Assembly: GCA_946479405.1 (NCBI GenBank)
Contig: CAMLGD010000195.1
Coordinates: 1 to 6,065, forward strand
DNA from: an uncultured Vogesella sp.
GTDB taxonomy: Bacteria; Pseudomonadota; Gammaproteobacteria; Burkholderiales; Chromobacteriaceae
Length of the DNA stretch: 6,065 bases
Direction: 5' to 3'
Shown: one piece after another, positions 1-5,184 of the stretch
Layout of the letters: each line of letters begins with the position of its first letter
How positions within the stretch are numbered: the stretch's first letter is position 1
Notes under the pieces: generated by a model
What the model saw: the letters and a program-made list of their open reading frames with translations, nothing else
What the model was told of the DNA's origin: nothing
The model's database searches: none
Made by a program: the position numbers and the translations under genes

Positions 1-208
1 GGCTGATCAGCGCGGCGTCCTTGCGCGGAATCGCCGCCTGGTAGCAGTAGCGGTTCAGCGCCCAAGCCTGTACCTGGCCGAAGTCCAGCTTGCCGCCATG
101 CAGCAGGTGATGGAAAGGGTGCAGGTTGTGATAGCGCACGTGGCCGATGGTGCGCAGCGCGTCTTCCAGTTCCGCCGGCGACAGCACGGCGCTCAGATGA
201 TTATTCAA
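1..208 (-). CDS. pqqC: Pyrroloquinoline-quinone synthase PqqC, N-terminal part (runs off the left edge)
   Basis: PqqC catalyses the last step of PQQ formation, the cofactor-free oxidation and ring closure of the intermediate to PQQ, in the cytoplasm. Only the first 69 residues lie in the window. They carry the family's opening pattern: SPAELEDAL, then HPFHHLLHGGKL, then a W-ALNRYCYQ-AIPRKDAA stretch, which matches the PqqC HPFH and NR-YYQ-IP-KDA motifs. I place the start at a TTG (208-206). There is no in-frame ATG or GTG just upstream, a GGAG lies 7 nt before it, and the next candidate (a GTG seven codons in) would shorten the N-terminus. The TTG overlaps the TAA stop of pqqB, so translation is probably coupled. 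Identity is secure from sequence and context. The start is likely but not proven. Confidence 0.93.
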   Translation of the reverse strand, partial: MNNHLSAVLSPAELEDALRTIGHVRYHNLHPFHHLLHGGKLDFGQVQAWALNRYCYQAAIPRKDAALIS

Positions 209-1127
209 CGTTGAACTCCATGCCATCGTGCGCCAGCTGCCAGCCGGCGGCGGCAATGGCGGCGCGCTCGGGGCTGTGCGGCAACAAGACGGGGTTGCTG
301 TTGTTGATATGGATGAAACGCTTGCTGGCCAGCGGCACATCGCGCCACAGCGCCATGCTGCCGTCCTCGCCGCTCATCGGCAGGTGGCCCATGCGTGCGG
401 CGGTCTTGTTGCCGAGGCCGGCGCGGATCATCTCGTCGTCGGTGTAGGTGGTGCCGTCGAACAGCAGGCTGTCGCTGGGGCGCAGCCGCGCCTTGATGGC
501 AGCCGGCAGGGCGGCGCAGCCGGGCAGGTAGATCAGCCGCCCCACGCTGTCGGCAGTGGAAATCGCCAGGCCGATGGTGTCTTCCGCCACGCTGCCAAAG
601 TTGGCCGCAGCCGGGTCTTCCAGCCACAGCGCCACCTTGCCGGGTATGGTGAAGGCTTCCACCCGCACGCCGCTGTCGGCGCCGTCGGCAGTCAGCACCG
701 GCTGCGCTTCGTCCAGTGTCAGCGCGCGGCGTGGCACCAGTGCATGGTCCAGTACATTGAATACGGCGTTGGCGGCCAGAATGCCCTGTACGCGACGGGT
801 GGCGTACAGCGCGAATGGCTGCCCCTCGCGCAGCGACAGCAGGCCGGCGATGTGGTCCACGTCGGCATTGGTCAGCAGCACGGCCTGGATGGGCGTGGAA
901 CGCGGAAAGTGTTGCGGTTGCAGCGCCGGCGTGGCTGCCAGCTGCTGACGGATGTCGGGCGAGGCGTTGATCAACACCCAGTGCGCGCCATCGGCCGATA
1001 CGGCGATGGAGGATTGTGTTTGCGGTGCCAGCCGTCCGTCACGGGCGGCACGGCAGGCATCACAGGCGCAGTTCCATTGCGGCAGGCCTCCGCCCGCCGC
1101 TGCGCCCAGCACGATGACGCGCAACAT
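201..1127 (-). CDS. pqqB: PQQ biosynthesis protein PqqB (metallo-beta-lactamase fold)
   Basis: PqqB is a cytoplasmic metallo-beta-lactamase-fold protein needed for normal PQQ production. It has been proposed to hydroxylate the Glu-Tyr diamino acid released from PqqA; older literature suggested a role in PQQ export. The 308 residues are a normal full length. The N-terminus has the family signature GAAAGGGLPQWNC, and C20, C22 and C25 form the structural zinc cluster. The usual HxHxDH motif is replaced by the PqqB form T-N-A-D-V-D-H (residues 86-92). Further family motifs are FDGTTYTD near 223, MGHLPMSG near 246 with H248, and FIHINNSNP near 271 with H273. There is no signal peptide. The ATG at 1127 follows the pqqA stop by 10 nt, and a GAGG overlapping that stop serves as ribosome site. 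The stop overlaps the start of pqqC. Confidence 0.96.
   Translation of the reverse strand: MLRVIVLGAAAGGGLPQWNCACDACRAARDGRLAPQTQSSIAVSADGAHWVLINASPDIRQQLAATPALQPQHFPRSTPIQAVLLTNADVDHIAGLLSLREGQPFALYATRRVQGILAANAVFNVLDHALVPRRALTLDEAQPVLTADGADSGVRVEAFTIPGKVALWLEDPAAANFGSVAEDTIGLAISTADSVGRLIYLPGCAALPAAIKARLRPSDSLLFDGTTYTDDEMIRAGLGNKTAARMGHLPMSGEDGSMALWRDVPLASKRFIHINNSNPVLLPHSPERAAIAAAGWQLAHDGMEFNVE
216..219 (-). promoter_or_regulatory. Shine-Dalgarno site for pqqC inside the end of pqqB
   Basis: A GGAG sequence on the minus strand lies 7 nt upstream of the TTG proposed as the pqqC start. It sits within the last codons of pqqB. This spacing is the main argument for choosing the TTG start. Confidence 0.6.
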
Positions 1128-1137
1128 GATGGCTGCC

Positions 1138-1218
1138 TCAGCGCTCGGCGCACATGTAGCAGTTGATCTCGCAGCCGAGGGAAACTTCGATCACTTTCGG
1201 TGTGGTCCAGGTACGCAT
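1138..1218 (-). CDS. pqqA: PQQ precursor peptide PqqA (26 residues)
   Basis: PqqA is the ribosomally made peptide whose conserved Glu and Tyr become the PQQ skeleton. The radical SAM enzyme PqqE, with PqqD, joins the two side chains. The peptide reads MRTWTTPKVIEVSLGCEINC followed by YMCAER. The W-x2-P opening and the E-I-N-x-Y core (E17 and Y21) are diagnostic of the family. A GGAGG lies 7 nt before the ATG and pqqB starts 10 nt after the stop. It is odd in having three cysteines (C16, C20, C23) around the Glu and Tyr. The gene is preceded by its own likely promoter and by a terminator that isolates it from the genes upstream, so pqqA probably heads a pqqABC operon transcribed to the left. 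Confidence 0.95.
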   Translation of the reverse strand: MRTWTTPKVIEVSLGCEINCYMCAER

Positions 1219-1263
1219 GGTGAATCCTCCAGATGGGATAACGAATGCCGGGATGGCCAGACC

Positions 1264-1292
1264 ACTATAAGAAGCTGGCCGCGCCGGGAGAA
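1264..1292 (-). promoter_or_regulatory. Candidate sigma-70-type promoter of pqqA
   Basis: On the minus strand a TATAGT (1269-1264, five of six matches to the -10 consensus) lies 17 nt after TTCTCC (1292-1287), a poor -35 with three matches. Predicted initiation is near 1257, giving a leader of about 39 nt. A weak -35 with a good -10 and an adjacent palindrome is typical of an activated promoter. The call rests on sequence inspection alone. Confidence 0.45.
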
Positions 1293-1308
1293 TGCGACTT
1301 TAGTCGCA
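1293..1308. promoter_or_regulatory. 16-bp palindrome, likely operator upstream of pqqA
   Basis: TGCGACTTTAGTCGCA is a 7-bp inverted repeat with a 2-nt centre. It directly abuts the weak -35 of the candidate pqqA promoter, with its centre near -43.5 of the predicted start, the usual place for a class II activator. PQQ and quinoprotein genes are commonly controlled by LuxR-type response regulators such as ExaE/AgmR, but the identity of any binding protein here is unknown. Confidence 0.5.
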
Positions 1309-1331
1309 GGGTTGGCCGCCAGCGGCCCGGA

Positions 1332-1357
1332 TAAAAAAACACCCGCCGTAGCGGGTG
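1332..1357 (-). terminator. Rho-independent terminator after the hydrolase gene
   Basis: On the minus strand CACCCGC, loop TACG, GCGGGTG forms a perfect 7-bp GC-rich stem, followed directly by seven T residues and then AT. It lies 100 nt after the hydrolase stop and before the pqqA promoter. It therefore closes the upstream five-gene run and makes pqqA transcription largely independent. It has no T-tract in the plus direction, so it is not obviously bidirectional. Confidence 0.9.
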
Positions 1358-1456
1358 CCAAAGGCCCGAACATTTGCCGCCCGGAGGAGGTGGGCGGGTA
1401 GCAGCGGGGGCTGCCGTTCGGAGCCGGGGGTGATCGGTATCAGCTGGCCGGCGGCC

Positions 1457-2392
1457 TCAGCGGCCATCCACGGCCGGCAGGGCGGCTTGTTCGTAGCGGC
1501 CATACAGAAAGCCGACGCTGCGGCGCCATTCGTCGCGCGCCTCGGCCCAGCTGGCGAACTCGGCGGGAACCGGTAGTGCCATCACCTCGTTGGGCGTCAG
1601 GCCGCGCTCTGCCGCCGCGCGCAGGCTGGCATCCAGCCATTGCAGATAGCGGCGCGTGGCGTGGATCGGGCCGGCATCGCGGCTGACCGGGCCATGCCCC
1701 GGCACCAGCACTTTGAACGGCAGCGCTTGCAGCCGGTCCAGCGCCGCCAGCCAATCGGCAATGCTGGCATTGGGCAGCGTCGGGGTGCGGCCATTGAATA
1801 CCTGGTCGATGGCATACAGCACGCCAGTGCTGTGGTCGAACACCGCGATATCGGACTGGGTATGACCGGGGACGGCGATGAACTCCAGCCGGTGACCGCC
1901 TACCTCGCGCAGGCCGGTGGGCAAAGGCGCGGTGGGCAGCTGCACCTCGGTGCCCTGCATGCGCTCGCCCACCAGCCGGTACAGGTTCTCGGCCAGCCCT
2001 TCTGCCTCGCTCCGCAACATGGCGCTGGTGCGTTCATCGGCGCGGATCGGCACATCGCGGAACGCCTGATTGCCGAGGAAATGGTCCGGGTGCTTGTGGG
2101 TGATGATCAGCTCGCGCACCGGCTGGCCGGTGGTGCGTTCGATCACGCGGCGGTATTGCTCGCCAAAGGCGCGCGACGGCCCGCTGCCGATCACCACCAC
2201 GCCGTCGCCGGTGGCGATAAACGCGGTGTTGACCAGGAAGCCGCCGTTGGCCGGGGTGAAATAGCCGGTATCGGCCAGCACTACCCAGCTGCCCGGCGCA
2301 ACCTGCTGCGGCTGGATCGGGTAGTCCTGCGCCTGCGCGACAGGGGCCAGCAGTGCCAGCCACAGGCAGAAACGTTGGCCGCAGAATCTCAT
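1457..2392 (-). CDS. Secreted metallo-beta-lactamase-fold hydrolase, quinoprotein relay system type
   Basis: The 311-residue protein begins with a signal peptide (residues 1 to about 21, ending PVAQAQ) and is therefore periplasmic. The metallo-beta-lactamase metal ligands are all present: HKHPDH at 99-104, H177 in VPGHTQSD, D196 in YAIDQVF and H233 in PGHGP, so it should be an active di-metal hydrolase. It matches the family called quinoprotein relay system zinc metallohydrolase, found beside PQQ-dependent dehydrogenases; its substrate is unknown. I use the ATG at 2392 because it has an AGGAG 5 nt upstream and the signal peptide follows directly. The reading frame extends upstream but that part overlaps the SoxYZ-like gene. 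The ATG overlaps that gene's TGA by 4 nt (ATGA), which suggests coupled translation and a shared function. The exact subfamily is less certain than the fold. Confidence 0.9.
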   Translation of the reverse strand: MRFCGQRFCLWLALLAPVAQAQDYPIQPQQVAPGSWVVLADTGYFTPANGGFLVNTAFIATGDGVVVIGSGPSRAFGEQYRRVIERTTGQPVRELIITHKHPDHFLGNQAFRDVPIRADERTSAMLRSEAEGLAENLYRLVGERMQGTEVQLPTAPLPTGLREVGGHRLEFIAVPGHTQSDIAVFDHSTGVLYAIDQVFNGRTPTLPNASIADWLAALDRLQALPFKVLVPGHGPVSRDAGPIHATRRYLQWLDASLRAAAERGLTPNEVMALPVPAEFASWAEARDEWRRSVGFLYGRYEQAALPAVDGR

Positions 2393-3237
2393 GGTTGCTC
2401 CTGCAGCCGGCCGTGATAGAAGTTGCCATCGCTGTCGCTGGCGCTGACTTGCAGCGGGCCGGCTACCGGCTGCGCCAGCTGCAGGGTAAACAGCGGGTTT
2501 TCCGCCAGCGGTGCCTGCAGGTTGAACTCGGCCAGTGGCTGGCCGCTGGCATCGCTCAGCCGCAGTGTGTCCAGGTGGAAGCGGGCGATATTGCCCACCA
2601 GCCCGGTATCCATCGGATGCATGATGCGCAGGCGGATGCGCTGCTGGCCATCCACCTGCCAGACGCGGCCATACAGCCGGCCCAGCAGCGTGCTCCAGTC
2701 GGTGCTGTTGCGGGTAGCGGTCGGCAGTGCGCAGCCGCCGCCGGGGGCATCCACCAGCTGGCCGCCGACATGCCACACGCCATCGGCGGTGCGGGCGGCG
2801 GCGCGTACCGGCGTGGCCTGGTTCACCCGCATCGCCACTGAAAACATCGGCTGCAAGCGCAGCGGCGTCATGCGCAGCGCCAGCGGCAAGGGGTTGTAAT
2901 CGGCAAACAGCAGCAGTTCCTGTACTTGCCCCAGCGCGGTGGCATCTACGCTGACCGGTACGCGCTGGCCGTCTTCCACCTGCCGCGGCAGGCTGACCTT
3001 GACGCGGTCATCGAATACCGCCGGCGCGCCGTGCAGCACATTGCGTTGCATCACGTCCCACATGACCGAGTGCAGCGGATCGTCGGCCTGGCTGGCGGCA
3101 TGGGCGAACAGCGGCAGCAGGCACAGCAGCGACAGCAGGGCCATGTTGCGGCCAACGTTGGCCGCCGCTGGCGTGGCATCAGGCGCGCGCTTGGGGGCGG
3201 TGGGCAGCGTGCGGGGTGGGGGGATGACGGTCATCAT
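2389..3237 (-). CDS. Quinoprotein dehydrogenase-associated SoxYZ-like carrier protein
   Basis: This 282-residue protein is a natural fusion of a SoxY-like and a SoxZ-like domain. In the Sox sulfur pathway SoxY carries intermediates on a cysteine in a flexible Gly-rich arm while SoxZ packs against it. Here the SoxY-like part covers about residues 52-172 and ends in DAPGGGC, with C169 the only cysteine outside the signal region. The SoxZ-like part follows with RIRLRIMHPMDTG near 200-212. A hydrophobic segment MALLSLLCLLPLFAHAA (32-48) is a signal peptide, so the protein is periplasmic. The start is uncertain. ATG codons at 3237 and 3234 lie 8-11 nt after the previous gene but lack a clear Shine-Dalgarno site and add a 31-residue Pro/Ala-rich tail before the signal core. 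The ATG at 3144 would give a compact signal peptide and 251 residues but also has no ribosome site. The ligand carried is unknown. Confidence 0.88.
   Translation of the reverse strand: MMTVIPPPRTLPTAPKRAPDATPAAANVGRNMALLSLLCLLPLFAHAASQADDPLHSVMWDVMQRNVLHGAPAVFDDRVKVSLPRQVEDGQRVPVSVDATALGQVQELLLFADYNPLPLALRMTPLRLQPMFSVAMRVNQATPVRAAARTADGVWHVGGQLVDAPGGGCALPTATRNSTDWSTLLGRLYGRVWQVDGQQRIRLRIMHPMDTGLVGNIARFHLDTLRLSDASGQPLAEFNLQAPLAENPLFTLQLAQPVAGPLQVSASDSDGNFYHGRLQEQP
3148..3165. repeat. 18-bp perfect palindrome inside the start region of the SoxYZ-like gene
   Basis: GCGGCCAACGTTGGCCGC reads identically on both strands. It lies 3 nt before the alternative ATG at 3144 of the SoxYZ-like gene, within the Ala-rich stretch that precedes its signal core. 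It could fold in mRNA or bind a dimeric protein. It may also be a chance product of GC-rich coding sequence. Confidence 0.5.
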
Positions 3238-3245
3238 GCGGCGGC

Positions 3246-4073
3246 TCAATGTTCGTCGGGCGGACGATAGCTGGTGTGATAGCGCTGGAACATTGCCGCC
3301 AGCTGGCCGTTGCCGCGCAATTCGGCCAGCGCATCGCTGACCGCCCAGGCCAGATCGCGCAGGCTTTCCTTGGTGGCCATGCCCACTTCCCAGCCGGCCT
3401 TGAGCAGACCGGGCGTCTGTGGCTGGCCCAGCTGCCAGTTGCCGCCGTGCAGCAGCCATTCCAGCTCGCTTTGCGTGCCGAAGGTGGCGCTGGCGCGGCC
3501 ATCCTGCAGCGCGGCGCTGGCGGCGGCCGGCGTGGGGTAGTGCTGTAGTTGGCCGCGCAGGCGGCCGGCTTGCAGCGCCGACAGGTACAAATCGGCCAGG
3601 CTGTCGTTTTCCACCGCGATGCGTTCACTGCCGATCTGCCAGGTGGATGCCGGCACGCTCGTGCCGGCCCACGCCAGCTGTTCCTTGTAGTAGGCGCCGA
3701 ACAGGAAGGCGTTGTCGTTGCGCCGCGCCAGCTCCGGATCGAACGGCACATGCAGCATCAGGTCGGCGGTGCCGCCACCCAGATAGTGGCCTTTCCACAC
3801 CGCGTTGCGCAGGTCGCCATCGACATCGTCCGCCGGGGTAATCGGCATGAAATTCACCGTCAGCCCCAGTTTCTTGCCGATGGCGCGCGCCAGCTCGACA
3901 TCGATGCCGCCCAGTTCGCCGTCGTGCACGAAGGAGAACGGCGGAAAGTCGCGATACACCGCCACCCGCAGCACGCCCCCGGCTTTCAGGTCGTCCAGGT
4001 TGGCCGCACGGGCGGCCGGCAACGCGAGCAGGGGTGCCAGCAACAGGGCTGCCAACAGCTGACGGCGGCGCAT
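3246..4073 (-). CDS. Quinoprotein-associated periplasmic solute-binding protein (SBP family 3, MxaJ/XoxJ-like)
   Basis: The 275-residue protein opens with a classic signal peptide: RRR, a hydrophobic core, then cleavage near ARA-AN (residues 23-25). The mature part begins LKAGGVLRVAVYRDFPPFSF and continues GGIDVELARAIGKKLGL, the hallmark of family 3 extracellular solute-binding proteins. The usual cleft pattern follows, with WKGHYLGGGTADLMLHVPF near 114-132. No permease or ATPase gene is nearby, so transport is doubtful. The nearest relatives by context are the periplasmic proteins encoded beside quinoprotein dehydrogenases, including MxaJ and XoxJ, thought to help activate methanol dehydrogenase. 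An AGGAG lies 7 nt before the ATG, inside the last codons of the cytochrome gene, and the intergenic gap is only 4 nt. The family is firm; the role as a dehydrogenase partner is inference. Confidence 0.9.
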   Translation of the reverse strand: MRRRQLLAALLLAPLLALPAARAANLDDLKAGGVLRVAVYRDFPPFSFVHDGELGGIDVELARAIGKKLGLTVNFMPITPADDVDGDLRNAVWKGHYLGGGTADLMLHVPFDPELARRNDNAFLFGAYYKEQLAWAGTSVPASTWQIGSERIAVENDSLADLYLSALQAGRLRGQLQHYPTPAAASAALQDGRASATFGTQSELEWLLHGGNWQLGQPQTPGLLKAGWEVGMATKESLRDLAWAVSDALAELRGNGQLAAMFQRYHTSYRPPDEH

Positions 4074-4077
4074 GGCC

Positions 4078-4512
4078 TTACTCCTGATGTACGGTATCGA
4101 GCCAGGAGCGGATCGCCCAGGCGGCTTCCTGCGACAGGATGCCCTCGAACGGCGGCATATAGGTCACGCCGTTGCGGATGGAGCCGAAGCGGAAGCGGCC
4201 CTGCAGGATGGCGTCGCCTTCCTCGCCTTCCGGCAGCTTGCGCAAATCCGGGGCGATGCCGCCGGAGATGGCGTCGATGCCATGGCAGCGCGCGCAGTTC
4301 TGCGCGAAGGCGGAATGGCCGATGCGGATGGCTTCCGGGTTGCCGCGGTACGGGTTGACGTCCTGCCATTCGGCACCCAGTTTTTTCAGGTTGCCGGTAT
4401 CCACCGGCTGCGGGGTCACATCGCCATGGGCGCCGGCCAGGCCGGACAGGGTCAGGCTGCCGGTACAAACCAGCAGGGTCAGGGTAAGCAGGCGGCGGGT
4501 AGCGGCTTTCAT
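4078..4512 (-). CDS. pedF: Cytochrome c-550, PedF-like
   Basis: This 144-residue secreted monohaem cytochrome c probably accepts electrons from a PQQ alcohol dehydrogenase in the periplasm and passes them towards a terminal oxidase. A signal peptide covers about residues 1-28 (ending LAGA-HG). Haem is attached at CARCH (C73, C76, H77), and M119 in YMPPFEG is the likely sixth ligand. The segment DVNPYRGNPEAIRIG before the haem site and the IAPDLRKLP stretch after it are typical of the PedF group encoded with ethanol-oxidising quinoproteins. The ATG at 4512 has an AAGGA about 9 nt upstream and overlaps the TGA of the DUF779 gene as ATGA. The longer open frame upstream lies inside that gene and is discarded. 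The next gene starts 4 nt after the stop. The gene symbol rests on resemblance and gene order. Confidence 0.9.
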   Translation of the reverse strand: MKAATRRLLTLTLLVCTGSLTLSGLAGAHGDVTPQPVDTGNLKKLGAEWQDVNPYRGNPEAIRIGHSAFAQNCARCHGIDAISGGIAPDLRKLPEGEEGDAILQGRFRFGSIRNGVTYMPPFEGILSQEAAWAIRSWLDTVHQE

Positions 4513-4901
4513 GGGGTGTTTCCTTGTTGCGCGGTGGTGGGGGAGTTTTTGGCCAGTTCGGCCAGTTCTGCATCGCTGAACAGGCGCGAGCGGGTGATGA
4601 AGCGCACGCCTTCGGGCGCCTCCACCGAAAAACTCGAGCCACGACCGGGCACCAGGTCGATCGTCAGGTGTGTGTGTTGCCAGTATTCGTACTGAAAAGC
4701 GCTCATGTAGAACGGTGCGCCGGCGATCTCGCCCAGCAGCACATCCTGGCCACCGAGGTGAAATTCGCCTTGCGGGTAGCACATCGGTGCGCTGCCATCG
4801 CAGCAACCACCGGACTGGTGAAACATCAGCGGGCCGTGCCGGGTGGTAAGCATGCGCACCATGTCGGCGGCAGCGGGGGTGATATCGACGCGGCTGAGCA
4901 T
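4509..4901 (-). CDS. DUF779 family protein, aldehyde dehydrogenase-associated
   Basis: This 130-residue cytoplasmic protein has no signal peptide or membrane segment. It matches the DUF779 family, whose members are often encoded next to NAD-dependent aldehyde dehydrogenases. Its biochemical role is not established. Conserved features visible here are FHQSGGCCDGSAPMC (27-41, with H28, C33, C34 and C41) and YEYWQHTHLTIDLVPGRG (71-88, with H76 and H78), which together could make a metal site. Position after the ExaC-type gene agrees with the usual pairing, although 283 nt and a repeat element separate the two. A GGAGG lies 5 nt before the ATG. The last codons overlap the cytochrome start, so it appears to lead the five-gene run. 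Confidence 0.9.
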   Translation of the reverse strand: MLSRVDITPAAADMVRMLTTRHGPLMFHQSGGCCDGSAPMCYPQGEFHLGGQDVLLGEIAGAPFYMSAFQYEYWQHTHLTIDLVPGRGSSFSVEAPEGVRFITRSRLFSDAELAELAKNSPTTAQQGNTP

Positions 4902-4968
4902 GTGAGCCTCCGGTGGCGCGGCAGCGGTGTGCCTGTGTGTTGAGTGGTTAACAACAGTGCCTGGATCG

Positions 4969-5058
4969 GTAGGGCGGATGCCCCGGGTGGGGCGATCCGC
5001 TAACCGGTCAGGTGGTTCAGATTGCGGCGGAACGCCTGTTGCGAGGCTTCCGCCCTAC
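4969..5058. repeat. REP-like inverted pair (BIME/REPIN type) between the aldehyde dehydrogenase and DUF779 genes
   Basis: Two stem-loop units lie in opposite orientation, each starting at its outer end with GTAGGGCGGA. Unit 1 (4969-5000, plus strand) folds as GCGGATGCCCC, loop GGGT, GGGGC, bulged G, ATCCGC. Unit 2 (5058-5026, minus strand) folds as GGCGGAAGCCT, loop CGCAAC, AGGC, bulged G, TTCCGCC. The GTAG head followed by an imperfect palindrome with one bulge is the form of REP sequences mobilised by REP-associated Y1 tyrosine transposases (RAYTs). No transposase gene is in the window, so this would be a non-autonomous copy. A 25-nt spacer separates the stems. Confidence 0.8.
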
Positions 5059-5116
5059 GGCTGCAGTCTGCGGTGGCGTGCATCGCGAGCGGGTCGCGGC
5101 TGGTGCGAGAAGCGCA

Positions 5117-5135
5117 GCGGTACAAGTGGTACCGC
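5117..5135. repeat. Hairpin downstream of the aldehyde dehydrogenase gene
   Basis: GCGGTAC, loop AAGTG, GTACCGC is a perfect 7-bp inverted repeat 50 nt after the aldehyde dehydrogenase stop. It has no T-tract on either strand, so it is not a convincing intrinsic terminator. It may stabilise the transcript end or act with Rho. Apart from this and the REP-like pair I see nothing else in the gap 4902-5184. Confidence 0.45.
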
Positions 5136-5184
5136 GAGCATCCCAGCGCCGGCCCCGGCCCGCGCAGCAGCACGCCAACCAGAC

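Noticed and set aside
228..1166. Long plus-strand open frame opposite pqqB (312 residues)
   Set aside because: It is antisense to a secure pqqB, has a low-complexity composition rich in Gly, Ala, Gln and Arg, and matches no family I recognise. High GC content explains the absence of stops.
1138..1218. Radical SAM-like C-x3-C-x2-C motif taken as an enzyme
   Set aside because: The peptide is only 26 residues and is clearly PqqA by its W-x2-P and E-I-N-x-Y features; it cannot be a radical SAM protein.
1640..2416. Plus-strand open frame opposite the hydrolase gene (258 residues)
   Set aside because: It is a shadow of the hydrolase gene with His/Gln/Ala-rich composition and no recognisable motif.
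2393..2776. N-terminal extension of the hydrolase reading frame
   Set aside because: It lies wholly within the SoxYZ-like gene in another frame; the ATG at 2392 has a good ribosome site and is followed directly by a signal peptide.
4548..4568. Short direct repeat GGCCAGTTC, two copies
   Set aside because: It simply encodes the repeated AELAEL residues near the end of the DUF779 protein.
4902..4968. Possible sigma-54 promoter before the DUF779 gene (GGCAC-containing stretches)
   Set aside because: Two GGCAC sequences occur on the minus strand but neither has the GC doublet at the required 10-nt spacing, and no clear sigma-70 pair is seen either.
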